Assembly: GCF_001039045.1 (NCBI RefSeq)
Contig: NZ_LFEE01000018.1
Location: 1 to 54,104, forward strand
DNA length: 54,104 nt
Reading direction: 5' to 3'
Source of the DNA: Lactiplantibacillus herbarum
GTDB taxonomy: Bacteria > Bacillota > Bacilli > Lactobacillales > Lactobacillaceae
Below are positions 25,426 to 33,610 of the stretch, one piece after another; position 1 is the stretch's first letter; the number at the start of each line of letters is the position of its first letter. The notes below the pieces were generated by a model, which was given only the letters and a program-made list of their open reading frames with translations, did no database searches and was not told the DNA's origin. The position numbers were made by a program, and so were the translations under genes.

Positions 25426-26736
25426 ATGGATAAAGCAACGGTTTATTATTTTGTTGGGATTAAAGGCTCAGGAATGAGTTCGTTAGCACTAATTTTGCAT
25501 GACAAGGGTTACCAAGTCGAAGGTTCAGATATTGAACAATATACTTTTACGCAAAAGGGGTTAGCTGAAGCTGGCATCAAGATGTTACCATTCTCTGAAG
25601 CTAATATTCATGAGGGATTAACGGTCATTGCTGGGAACTCATTTACAGATGATCATCCTGAAATCAAAAAGGCGCGTGAAATGGGCTTGCCCGTTTATCG
25701 CTACCATGAATTTTTAGGTAAATTGATGGAAGGTTTTACCAGTATTGGCGTTGCCGGAACTCACGGTAAGACTTCAACAACTGGGTTACTTTCACACGTA
25801 TTGAGTCATATTGCACCAACGAGTTATTTGATCGGTGATGGGACGGGTAAAGGAACACCAGATGCCCGCTTCTTCGTGTTTGAAGCGGACGAATACCGTC
25901 GTCACTTTGCTGCTTACCATCCAGATTATGCCATCATGACCAACGTTGATTTTGATCATCCTGACTATTACAAGGATTTGGCGGACGTTCAAGACGCCTT
26001 TAAGCAGTTTGGTAACCAAGTTAAGAAGGGTATCTTTGCTTGGGGCGATGACGAAAGCTTACGCAACCTTGACGTTGATACGCCAATCTATTATTACGGG
26101 ACTAGTGACCGTGATGATTTCCAAGCAGTGAATATCAAACGTACGACTAAGGGTTCTTCATTTGAAGTGATGTACCATGATGAATCATTGGGTGAATTTG
26201 AAGTGCCATTGTTTGGTGAACACAACGTACTTAACAGTACGGCTGTGATTGCGGTCGCTTACTTCGAAAAAGTTAATTTAGACGAAATTCGTCGTGAATT
26301 ACTTGATTTTAGTGGCGTTAAACGCCGTTTCTCAGAACACCAAATTGGCGACATGGTCATGATCGATGACTACGCTCATCACCCGTCTGAGATTAAAGCA
26401 ACCTTGGATGCGGCTCGTCAAAAATATCCAGATAAGGAAATTTTGGCAGTTTTCCAACCACATACGTACTCACGGACAAAGGCGTTGATGGACGGCTTCG
26501 CAAGCAGTCTTAGCAAGGCGGACCACGTCTTCTTAACTAACATCTTCAGTTCAGCACGCGAACAATCTGGTGACGTCTCATCCAAGGATTTAGCAGCTAA
26601 GTTACCAAATGGCGGCGAAATCATTACGGTGGATGATATGTCAGCATTGACGGCATACCATAACGCCGTTGCTGTATTCATGGGCGCTGGGGACATTCAA
26701 AAGTATGAAAAGGTCTATGAAGACCAAATGAAATAA
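25426..26736 (+). CDS. murC: UDP-N-acetylmuramate--L-alanine ligase
   Basis: Adds L-alanine to UDP-MurNAc, the first amino acid of the peptidoglycan stem peptide. The 436-residue protein shows the N-terminal nucleotide motif [16 protein letters not shown], the ATP-binding loop [14 protein letters not shown] (about 106-119), [36 protein letters not shown] and [15 protein letters not shown]. The frame extends 13 codons upstream, but MDKATVYYF at 25426 matches the family start. GGGAG lies about 12 bases before it, rather distant. It follows sftA, and a strong terminator ends the ytpR-sftA-murC unit. Confidence 0.96.
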   Translation: MDKATVYYFVGIKGSGMSSLALILHDKGYQVEGSDIEQYTFTQKGLAEAGIKMLPFSEANIHEGLTVIAGNSFTDDHPEIKKAREMGLPVYRYHEFLGKLMEGFTSIGVAGTHGKTSTTGLLSHVLSHIAPTSYLIGDGTGKGTPDARFFVFEADEYRRHFAAYHPDYAIMTNVDFDHPDYYKDLADVQDAFKQFGNQVKKGIFAWGDDESLRNLDVDTPIYYYGTSDRDDFQAVNIKRTTKGSSFEVMYHDESLGEFEVPLFGEHNVLNSTAVIAVAYFEKVNLDEIRRELLDFSGVKRRFSEHQIGDMVMIDDYAHHPSEIKATLDAARQKYPDKEILAVFQPHTYSRTKALMDGFASSLSKADHVFLTNIFSSAREQSGDVSSKDLAAKLPNGGEIITVDDMSALTAYHNAVAVFMGAGDIQKYEKVYEDQMK

Positions 26737-26770
26737 GCATTTTGTGAGTGATTAAGACTTGCTAGTGTGA

Positions 26771-26818
26771 AAGGGTGTTACTCGAAGTAAATTACTTCCA
26801 GTAACACCCTTTTTTTGT
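26771..26818 (+). terminator. Intrinsic terminator of murC
   Basis: A long stem begins AAGGGTGTTACT and closes AGTAACACCCTT, followed by T7. Confidence 0.9.
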
Positions 26819-26850
26819 TTATAAATTTATCAATATTAACCAGTTGCAAT

Positions 26851-26886
26851 TATCGATAAATAATAATTGATTATCGTTTATCGATA
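26851..26886. promoter_or_regulatory. Paired TATCGATA boxes, probable operator of the DUF2975/HTH pair
   Basis: TATCGATAAA (26851-26860) and TTTATCGATA (26877-26886) form a perfect 10-bp inverted repeat with 16 bases between; a half-match TTATCG lies at 26871. Each arm contains the palindrome TATCGATA. It is 40-75 bases before a gene pair encoding a small HTH regulator, so autoregulation is a natural guess. Confidence 0.5.
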
Positions 26887-26926
26887 TATTTTTATTGGTA
26901 AAGAATAAAAAGGGGATGTTATTATT

Positions 26927-27502
26927 ATGAGTAAACTATTGAATGATGGGATTCATATCTTAAATTTTACGTTGTTACTTGCGCTGATTGGGGCATTTAT
27001 AATGCTTTTAACACCAGCGGAATACGTGTTTATGTATTTTAGCGGGGGTATGAATGACAATATTTTACATGGTTCAGATTTTCTTATGCCTGTGACGCAT
27101 CATGTTGCCAGTCAAGCAGCGATTGCTAGTTTTCCAACGGGGATTTATACAGTGTTATTAGTAATTGGTATGCTTTTAAGTGTGGTTGGTGCTATTCTAA
27201 CAATTATTTCGTTACGTGTGATTCTAGCAAATATTATTGAACGAGATTATTTTGCGAGCGAAAATGTTCAATCACTTAAGAAAATGATTAAGGCTCAACT
27301 GTGGGTGATTGCTGGGTCGTTATTCACGGCTATGGCTAATCAACTAACAGCAAGTTGGCTATATCGGATAAATAATGGTGACTTTAATGATAATTGGGAT
27401 TCAGTTTATATTGGAATAATGATTATTGTGATTTATGGCATCATCTACACGTTATACACTCGTGCTGTTGCAATGAAAACCGAAAATGATTCAATAATTT
27501 AA
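26927..27502 (+). CDS. DUF2975-type membrane protein
   Basis: A 191-residue protein with four hydrophobic helices near residues 10-32, 75-105, 118-140 and 158-178. This pattern fits DUF2975 proteins (Bacillus YoaS-like), which usually lie next to a small Xre-type regulator, as here (19-base gap). The function is unknown. ATG 26927 follows AAAAGGGGATG. The gene is AT-richer than neighbouring core genes. The upstream TATCGATA palindromes may bind the partner regulator. Confidence 0.75.
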   Translation: MSKLLNDGIHILNFTLLLALIGAFIMLLTPAEYVFMYFSGGMNDNILHGSDFLMPVTHHVASQAAIASFPTGIYTVLLVIGMLLSVVGAILTIISLRVILANIIERDYFASENVQSLKKMIKAQLWVIAGSLFTAMANQLTASWLYRINNGDFNDNWDSVYIGIMIIVIYGIIYTLYTRAVAMKTENDSII

Positions 27503-27521
27503 GCAGAAAGGTGCTGAGAGT

Positions 27522-27734
27522 GTGATAAAAATAACGTTAAATATCGTTATGGCCCAACGTGGTGTCACAACCGGTGAGTTAGCTGAGTTGGTGGGGATTA
27601 CGCCTGCCAATATTTCAATCCTGAAGACGGGTAAGGCTAAGGCTGTCCGGTTCAGCACATTAGCTAAGATCTGTGAAGTGCTTGAATGCCAACCGGGGGA
27701 TGTTATTAGTTACGTCGCGGATGAAGAGGCATAG
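27522..27734 (+). CDS. Small Cro/C1-type helix-turn-helix regulator (YozG-like)
   Basis: A 70-residue protein that is almost entirely one Xre-type HTH. The region MAQRGVTTGELAELVGITPANISILKTGKAKAVRFSTLAKICEVLECQPGDVI covers residues 9-61 (key: TxGELAELVGIT, ANISILKTGK, FSTLAKICxxLxCQPGD). This is the YozG class that accompanies DUF2975 membrane proteins. The start codon is GTG at 27522 with AAAGGTG upstream. The two genes likely form a small operon, possibly with the membrane protein modulating the regulator; that link is inference. Confidence 0.88.
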   Translation: MIKITLNIVMAQRGVTTGELAELVGITPANISILKTGKAKAVRFSTLAKICEVLECQPGDVISYVADEEA

Positions 27735-27899
27735 ATCAGATGGGGCACATCTATAATGGCAAACAGAAGAAATTCTTATATAACATACAAGCACAAACTA
27801 TTTTACCTTCCCTGACTAATTTGATAAACTATGATTAGAAAGTTGAGGTGACTGATTGGGATGGCTGGTCATAGACGTTTGATTGAAAAACTAGTGTGA

Positions 27900-27933
27900 C
27901 GTGGTCGCTAACGGGATAAACGTTAGTGACACG
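27900..27933 (+). repeat. Imperfect inverted repeat in the leader of the Bax-inhibitor-like gene
   Basis: CGTGGTCGCTAACG (27900-27913) pairs with CGTTAGTGACACG (27921-27933), with one bulge and one G-U. It lies 70 bases before the next start, with no T-run. A regulatory hairpin is possible. Confidence 0.45.
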
Positions 27934-28005
27934 TAGTCAACTCAATAGTAACTTCAACTCAGAAGTGATAACGAATAGTTAAATTTTAGGTGAAAGAGGG
28001 ATTCT

Positions 28006-28722
28006 ATGAATAATTTTCAAAATGATCCACAACCCCAAACCATTAATACGCAAGTGGGGTTACGTAGTTTCTTAGCTAAGATGTACGGCTTCATGACATT
28101 AGCTGTATTAGTTTCAGCGATTACGGTGTACTTATCAATGACCGTTTTCAAAGCACAGATTTACGCTGCTTTTGGTCAACACCCATTGATTTTCTTGATG
28201 ATCTTCATTGTCAGCATGTTTGCGATGATCGGCGGGATTCAGTCCAATGTTAACCGTAACCCGGCAATGAGTTTCACGCTATTGATGCTCTTTGCAATCG
28301 TCTTTGGGGTTGAAATCTCAATTACGTTGGCATTGTACACTAGCGCTGTGATTACCGGGGCATTCTTTGCCGCTACCGCAGTCTTTGGGACGATGGCCGT
28401 TATCGGGACGACAACTAAACGTGATATTTCACGCTTAGGAACCCATTTATTTGCTGCTTTGATTGGTTTGATCGTTGCATCGATCGTTAACATGTTCTTA
28501 CAGAGTGCAATGATCAGCTACGTGTTCTCATACATTGGTGTGTTAATCTTTGCTGGCTTATCGATGTGGGATGCTAACAACATGCGGAATATGTACATGC
28601 AATATGGTGATCAAGTTTCATCGACTGGTTTAGCGGTTTCTGGTGCTTTATCATTGTACTTGGACTTCGTTAACTTGTTCATGTACTTTGTTCGAATCTT
28701 TGGTGGCGCAAGCCGCGACTAA
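28006..28722 (+). CDS. Bax inhibitor-1/YetJ-family membrane protein
   Basis: A 238-residue protein with seven hydrophobic helices covering about residues 25-232. The ending MWDANNMRNMYMQYG then SLYLDFVNLFMYFVRIFGG is characteristic of bacterial Bax inhibitor-1 proteins such as YbhL and YetJ. Some members are pH-sensitive calcium leak channels; the role in lactobacilli is unknown. ATG 28006 follows GAAAGAGGG. The gene is apparently monocistronic with its own terminator. Confidence 0.9.
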   Translation: MNNFQNDPQPQTINTQVGLRSFLAKMYGFMTLAVLVSAITVYLSMTVFKAQIYAAFGQHPLIFLMIFIVSMFAMIGGIQSNVNRNPAMSFTLLMLFAIVFGVEISITLALYTSAVITGAFFAATAVFGTMAVIGTTTKRDISRLGTHLFAALIGLIVASIVNMFLQSAMISYVFSYIGVLIFAGLSMWDANNMRNMYMQYGDQVSSTGLAVSGALSLYLDFVNLFMYFVRIFGGASRD

Positions 28723-28740
28723 TTATTAAGATAACTTTTA

Positions 28741-28777
28741 AAGGGATTATGGCTACTTCGTCATAATCCCTTTTTTG
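28741..28777 (+). terminator. Intrinsic terminator of the Bax-inhibitor-like gene
   Basis: GGGATTATG (28743-28751) pairs with CATAATCCC (28762-28770), followed by T6. Confidence 0.85.
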
Positions 28778-28794
28778 ACGAAAAAAGCGGCATT

Positions 28795-28848
28795 GTTCGA
28801 CACTTTTAGACTGTCGAACCCCCGTTTGGAACGTTTTTTTGGTACAAT
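28795..28848 (+). promoter_or_regulatory. polA promoter region with a LexA-like box
   Basis: An extended -10 TGGTACAAT ends at 28848. Upstream are an 8-bp inverted repeat GTTCGACA/TGTCGAAC (28795-28819) and CGAAC-CCCC-GTTTG (28815-28828). The latter matches the Gram-positive LexA consensus CGAAC-N4-GTTCG at 9 of 10 positions. SOS control of polA is possible but untested. Confidence 0.45.
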
Positions 28849-28964
28849 TATAGGGGTACTCATCGCAGTTTGATCTATTCAAAAGATTAGTCATTTTAAT
28901 GGTTAACGTTGCGATGAAATGATGTTAATGACGACTTAAATATAAGAGATAAGGGAGCAAACTA

Positions 28965-31613
28965 ATGGCAAAAAAATTATTACTAATTGATGGTAACAGT
29001 GTCGCATTTCGAGCGTTCTTTGCGTTGCATAACCAATTGGACCGTTTCACCAATGCGGATGGACTGCATACCAACGCCGTTTATGGCTTCAATACGATGC
29101 TCGACCACATGATCAAGGCAGTTGAACCCACCGATATGCTGGTGGCTTTTGATGCTGGTAAAACAACGTTTCGAACGGCAATGTATGATGACTACAAGGG
29201 TGGTCGCTCCAAAACACCGGGTGAATTTTCTGAACAGATGCCATACATTAAGAAATTATTGGATGCGTATGGGATTCAACATTACGAATTAAAAGATTTT
29301 GAAGCTGATGACATTATTGGCACGATTGCTGGGCAAGCTGATCAAGAAGGTTATACGACGACCATCGTTACTGGTGACCGTGACTTGACTCAGTTGACGA
29401 CTGACAACACCACTGTGGCAGTAACGGTTAAGGGCGTTTCGGAAGTCGAACGCTATACGCCAGCTCACGTTGAAGAAAAATTAGGTATTACACCATTGCA
29501 GATTATCGACATGAAGGGCCTTACTGGTGATACCTCTGATAACTATCCGGGTGTCACTAAAGTCGGTGAAAAGACGGCTTTGAAGCTTTTGAAGGAATAT
29601 GGCTCAATGGAAGGTATCTACGAGAACGTGGATGCGATGAAGAAGAGCAAGATGAAGGAACATCTGATTGAAGATCGTGAGCAAGCAGCACGTGCTAAGG
29701 TATTAGCAACGATCAAACGCGATGCACCGATTGCGATTCAGTTGGCCGACTTGACTTATGAAGGCCCTAAGTTGGACGAGTTGACCGCATTCTATCAAGA
29801 GATGGATTTCCAATCATTCTTGAAGAAGTTAAAAGTACAGAGTGATGAACCAGCGCAGCCAATCGACTATACCGTTTTGACAAAACAAAATGTCAATGAG
29901 TTAGCTCAGTTGACGGATCACGTTGACTTTTACTTGGAGATGCCAGCTGCTAATTATCACACGTCTGCCTTTGCAGGATTTGCAATCGGTGCGGCAGGTA
30001 AATGGTATATCAGTCGTGATGTTGAATTATTGATGATGCCAGCTGTTGCAGACATTCTAAGCAGTCAAACAATTGTCAAAGATGTGTTTGATATGAAACG
30101 GACTACAGTTGGTCTTAACCGTCTAGGCATTCAGCTGGGTGCTGTCGATTTTGATTTATTACTAGTCTCATATTTGCTGGATACTAACGATAACAGTAAC
30201 GATCTCGGCAGCTTGGCTGAACAACATGATTACTTCGACTTGCCAACTGATGAAATGGTCTATGGTAAGGGTGTTAAACGTGCCATTCCAGATGAGGATG
30301 ACGTCTTCTTTAGCCACCTTGCACGGAAATTGGTTGCCATTGACGCATTAAAACCAAAACTGATTAAAGAATTGGACGATAACGAACAGGCCCAATTGTA
30401 TGATGATATTGAAAAACCAATGGCAATCGTTTTAGCCCAGATGGAAATTGCCGGAATTACCGTTGACAGTGGTCATCTAAAAGCTATGGGTAGCCAGTTC
30501 AAGGAACGACTCAGTGAAATTGAACAGGTCATCTACCAAGAAGCGGGTGAAGAGTTCAACATTAACTCGCCTAAGCAATTGGGACACATCTTATTCGAAG
30601 AGATGAAGTTGCCAGTTATCAAGAAGACTAAGACCGGTTATTCAACGGCGGTGGATGTGTTAGAGAAGTTAGCACCAGAAGCGCCAATCGTGGCGAACAT
30701 CTTACAGTATCGTCAGATTTCCAAGATTCAGTCGACCTACGTTGTGGGCTTGCTAGAAGCCATTCACTCAACGGATCAAAAGGTGCACACGCGTTATTTA
30801 CAGACGCTAACGCAAACGGGCCGCTTATCTTCAGTTGATCCTAACCTTCAGAATATTCCAGTTCGTTTAGAGGAAGGCCGTCGTATTCGCCAAGCCTTTG
30901 TGCCAAGCCATGAAGGTTGGCAGATCTTCTCATCTGACTATTCTCAGATTGAACTACGCGTTTTAGCTCACATCACTGACGATGAAAATATGCAGGCAGC
31001 CTTTAAAGCCGGCGATGATATTCATGCGGCAACAGCGATGCGAATCTTTAACCTCAAATCCCCAGAAGACGTGACCCCAAATATTCGGCGTCAAGCTAAG
31101 GCCGTTAACTTCGGAATCGTCTACGGAATTAGTGACTATGGTCTTTCACAGAATATCGGTATTACGCGTAAACAAGCCAAGAGCTTTATCGATGCTTATT
31201 TTGTGGAATATCCAGGTGTTAAGGCCTACATGGAAGACATCGTTAAAAAGGCTGAAGAACAGGGCTATGTTGAAACGATTTCGCACCGTCGTCGTTACTT
31301 ACCAGATATTAATTCGAAGAGCTTTAACCAACGCTCATTCGCTGAACGGACGGCGATGAATACGCCAATTCAAGGGAGTGCCGCTGATATCATCAAGATT
31401 GCCATGATCAAGATGCAGGACAAGCTTAAAGAAGCTGGGCTCAAAGCCACGATGTTATTACAAGTACATGATGAATTGATCTTTGAAGCACCAAAAGAAG
31501 AAATTCCAATTTTAGAAAAATTAGTACCAAGCGTGATGGATTCCGCCGTCGAATTGGCTGTACCTTTGAAGGTTGAAAGTCACTACGGTGATACTTGGTA
31601 CGATGCCAAATAG
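28965..31613 (+). CDS. polA: DNA polymerase I
   Basis: Fills gaps and removes RNA primers during replication and repair. The 882-residue protein has a 5'-3' exonuclease domain (about 1-290: LLIDGNSVAFRAFFAL, DFEADDIIGT, TGDRDLTQL, GLTGDTSDNYPGV). Next comes a 3'-5' exonuclease-like domain whose usual DxE motif reads FYLEM, so proofreading is probably lost as in many Firmicutes. The polymerase domain follows (TGRLSSVDPNLQNIP, FSSDYSQIELRVLAH, RRQAKAVNFGIVYG, QVHDEL). ATG 28965 follows AAGGGAG. mutM starts 11 bases after the stop, beginning a repair and replication operon. Confidence 0.97.
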   Translation: MAKKLLLIDGNSVAFRAFFALHNQLDRFTNADGLHTNAVYGFNTMLDHMIKAVEPTDMLVAFDAGKTTFRTAMYDDYKGGRSKTPGEFSEQMPYIKKLLDAYGIQHYELKDFEADDIIGTIAGQADQEGYTTTIVTGDRDLTQLTTDNTTVAVTVKGVSEVERYTPAHVEEKLGITPLQIIDMKGLTGDTSDNYPGVTKVGEKTALKLLKEYGSMEGIYENVDAMKKSKMKEHLIEDREQAARAKVLATIKRDAPIAIQLADLTYEGPKLDELTAFYQEMDFQSFLKKLKVQSDEPAQPIDYTVLTKQNVNELAQLTDHVDFYLEMPAANYHTSAFAGFAIGAAGKWYISRDVELLMMPAVADILSSQTIVKDVFDMKRTTVGLNRLGIQLGAVDFDLLLVSYLLDTNDNSNDLGSLAEQHDYFDLPTDEMVYGKGVKRAIPDEDDVFFSHLARKLVAIDALKPKLIKELDDNEQAQLYDDIEKPMAIVLAQMEIAGITVDSGHLKAMGSQFKERLSEIEQVIYQEAGEEFNINSPKQLGHILFEEMKLPVIKKTKTGYSTAVDVLEKLAPEAPIVANILQYRQISKIQSTYVVGLLEAIHSTDQKVHTRYLQTLTQTGRLSSVDPNLQNIPVRLEEGRRIRQAFVPSHEGWQIFSSDYSQIELRVLAHITDDENMQAAFKAGDDIHAATAMRIFNLKSPEDVTPNIRRQAKAVNFGIVYGISDYGLSQNIGITRKQAKSFIDAYFVEYPGVKAYMEDIVKKAEEQGYVETISHRRRYLPDINSKSFNQRSFAERTAMNTPIQGSAADIIKIAMIKMQDKLKEAGLKATMLLQVHDELIFEAPKEEIPILEKLVPSVMDSAVELAVPLKVESHYGDTWYDAK

Positions 31614-31624
31614 GGGGAATCAAC

Positions 31625-32449
31625 ATGCCTGAATTACCAGAAGTTGAAACCGTTCGGCGGGGATTGAATCGCCTCGTTAAAGGGGCCACAATTGCCGGGA
31701 TCGACGTTTACTGGCCAAAGATTATCAATAACGATACTGAAAGCTTTAAGCGGCGATTGATCAATCAAACGATTAAAACTGTTGATCGGCGGGGCAAGTA
31801 TTTGCTATTCCGTTTCAGTAACGGGTTGACGATGGTCTCACACTTGCGGATGGAAGGTAAATACAACGTTGTCTCAAGTGGTACCGAAATCACTAAGCAC
31901 ACGCACGTCGTTTTTCATTTAACGGATGATCGTGACTTGTGGTATAACGATACGCGCAAATTCGGTCGGATGACGTTGGTGCCAACTGGCGAAGAAGTCA
32001 CAGTTGCTGGTCTGAGAACGATTGGGCCAGAACCAGTGGCAGAGCAGTTGACGGCGGCTTATATGCAGGAAATCTTCAGTAAATCTAAGAAGATGATCAA
32101 ACCACTCTTGCTGGACCAGAGTAAAATTGCGGGAATCGGTAATATCTACGCTGATGAAGTCTTGTGGATGAGTAAGATTCATCCCATGCGACCAGCTAAT
32201 TCATTGACTGAAGATGAAATTGAGACGTTGCGTCAAAATATCATTGATGAAATGGCGATGGCCATCAAGGGGCATGGAACGACCGTGCATTCTTTCTCAA
32301 CGGCGTTTGGTGAAGCTGGTCAGTTCCAGAATCACTTGCACGTCTATGGCCGTGAAGGTGAACCCTGTGAACGTTGTGGCACGATGATTGAGAAAATCAA
32401 AGTTGCACAACGGGGGACTCATTTCTGTCCGTTAGAACAACAATTGTAG
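31625..32449 (+). CDS. mutM: Formamidopyrimidine-DNA glycosylase
   Basis: Excises 8-oxoguanine and other oxidised purines. After Met removal the N-terminal PELPEVETVRRGL supplies the catalytic Pro2 and Glu3. Other landmarks are KYLLFRF, SHLRMEGKY, DTRKFGRM and the H2TH region LLDQSKIAGIGNIYADEVLW. The C-terminal zinc finger has CERCG and then RGTHFCPLEQQL, so the usual fourth Cys (CPxC) is Glu here. It is 274 residues. ATG 31625 is required for the N-terminal Pro and has AGGGGGAA upstream; an earlier in-frame start inside polA is rejected. It is the second gene of the polA group. Confidence 0.96.
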   Translation: MPELPEVETVRRGLNRLVKGATIAGIDVYWPKIINNDTESFKRRLINQTIKTVDRRGKYLLFRFSNGLTMVSHLRMEGKYNVVSSGTEITKHTHVVFHLTDDRDLWYNDTRKFGRMTLVPTGEEVTVAGLRTIGPEPVAEQLTAAYMQEIFSKSKKMIKPLLLDQSKIAGIGNIYADEVLWMSKIHPMRPANSLTEDEIETLRQNIIDEMAMAIKGHGTTVHSFSTAFGEAGQFQNHLHVYGREGEPCERCGTMIEKIKVAQRGTHFCPLEQQL

Positions 32450-32457
32450 GCGCAAAG

Positions 32458-33051
32458 ATGACAAAATTGATTGGGTTAACAGGTGGTATCGCCACTGGAA
32501 AATCAACAGTGTCTAAACTTTTGGCAAGTAATGGCTTACCAATTGTCGATGCGGATAAAATTGCTTGGCAAGTTGAGGGGCCGGGACAGCCAACAACGCA
32601 AAAAATTGCGGCTCACTTTGGACCACAAGCCTTGTTAGCAGATGGTAGTCTCAATCGTGCTTGGTTAGGACGGCTAGTTTTTAATGATAATCAGGCTTTA
32701 GCCGAATTGACGGCGATTACTAGTCTACCCATTCAGTACGCAATGTTTGAAGCGATTGTAGCAGCTGGACAGTCACACCCTGCAGCAATTATCTTAGATG
32801 TTCCGTTACTGTTTGAGAGTGGTTGGCAGCACGTTTGTGATCAAGTGCTTGTTGTCAACGCACCTTCAGATGTTGTATTGCAACGATTGATGTCTCGTAA
32901 TCAGTTGTCTCAGCAGGCCGCACAGGCGCGAATCGACAGTCAGTTACCGCTGGCTGAAAAGGTGGCACAGGCCGATGTAGTGATCGATAACGGCGCTAAC
33001 ATTGATAAAACCAGGGCAGCCGTGTTAAAATGGCTGAAAACTATAAAGTAA
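32458..33051 (+). CDS. coaE: Dephospho-CoA kinase
   Basis: Catalyses the last step of coenzyme A synthesis, phosphorylating the ribose 3' hydroxyl. The 197-residue P-loop kinase starts TKLIGLTGGIATGKSTVSKLL (Walker A GGIATGKST at about 9-17). It has VDADKIAWQV, the lid-like IILDVPLLFESGW, and RMSRNQL-type LMSRNQLS with ARIDSQLPLAEK near the end. It lies 8 bases after mutM with only a weak binding site, implying coupling to mutM, the usual neighbour in lactobacilli. Confidence 0.95.
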   Translation: MTKLIGLTGGIATGKSTVSKLLASNGLPIVDADKIAWQVEGPGQPTTQKIAAHFGPQALLADGSLNRAWLGRLVFNDNQALAELTAITSLPIQYAMFEAIVAAGQSHPAAIILDVPLLFESGWQHVCDQVLVVNAPSDVVLQRLMSRNQLSQQAAQARIDSQLPLAEKVAQADVVIDNGANIDKTRAAVLKWLKTIK

Positions 33052-33088
33052 TACTAATCGTTAGATGTAAATAATGAGGTGAAAATTA

Positions 33089-33601
33089 ATGCAATGTCCA
33101 CATTGCCACCATAATGGTTCCCGCGTTGTCGATAGCCGACCAACAGATGATGGTCGCGTGATTCGCCGCCGTCGGGAATGCGAAAACTGTGGCTTCCGTT
33201 TCACAACGTTTGAACGGGTTGAAGCCACCCCGTTATTAGTAATCAAGAAAAACGGTGCTCGTGAAGAGTTCAACCGTGAAAAGGTCTTACGTGGGATTAT
33301 TCGTTCCGCTGAAAAACGGCCGGTCAGCATGGAAACCATGACTGGTGTCGTTGACGGTGTTGAAAACAAGATCCGTGCACTTGGCGAAAATGAAATTTCT
33401 AGTCAGGTCATCGGTGAATACGTGATGGAACAATTAGCAGATATTGATGAGATTTCATACATCCGTTTCGCTAGTGTCTATCGTCAGTTCAAAGATATGC
33501 ACGTCTTCTTAAATGAATTACAAGACATGATGGAACGTGACAAGGTCAAGCTAGCAAAGCAACCTAAGTCCGTAACTGCACCTAAAACGAAAAAAGATTA
33601 G
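33089..33601 (+). CDS. nrdR: Transcriptional repressor NrdR
   Basis: Zinc- and nucleotide-binding repressor of ribonucleotide reductase genes. The 170-residue protein has the zinc ribbon (CPHC at residues 3-6 and CENC at about 31-34) with [19 protein letters not shown] between. An ATP-cone follows ([20 protein letters not shown], then [15 protein letters not shown]). ATG 33089 has GAGGTGA at 7 bases. It lies upstream of dnaB, which is also the Bacillus order. Confidence 0.97.
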   Translation: MQCPHCHHNGSRVVDSRPTDDGRVIRRRRECENCGFRFTTFERVEATPLLVIKKNGAREEFNREKVLRGIIRSAEKRPVSMETMTGVVDGVENKIRALGENEISSQVIGEYVMEQLADIDEISYIRFASVYRQFKDMHVFLNELQDMMERDKVKLAKQPKSVTAPKTKKD

Positions 33602-33610
33602 TGAAAAAGA

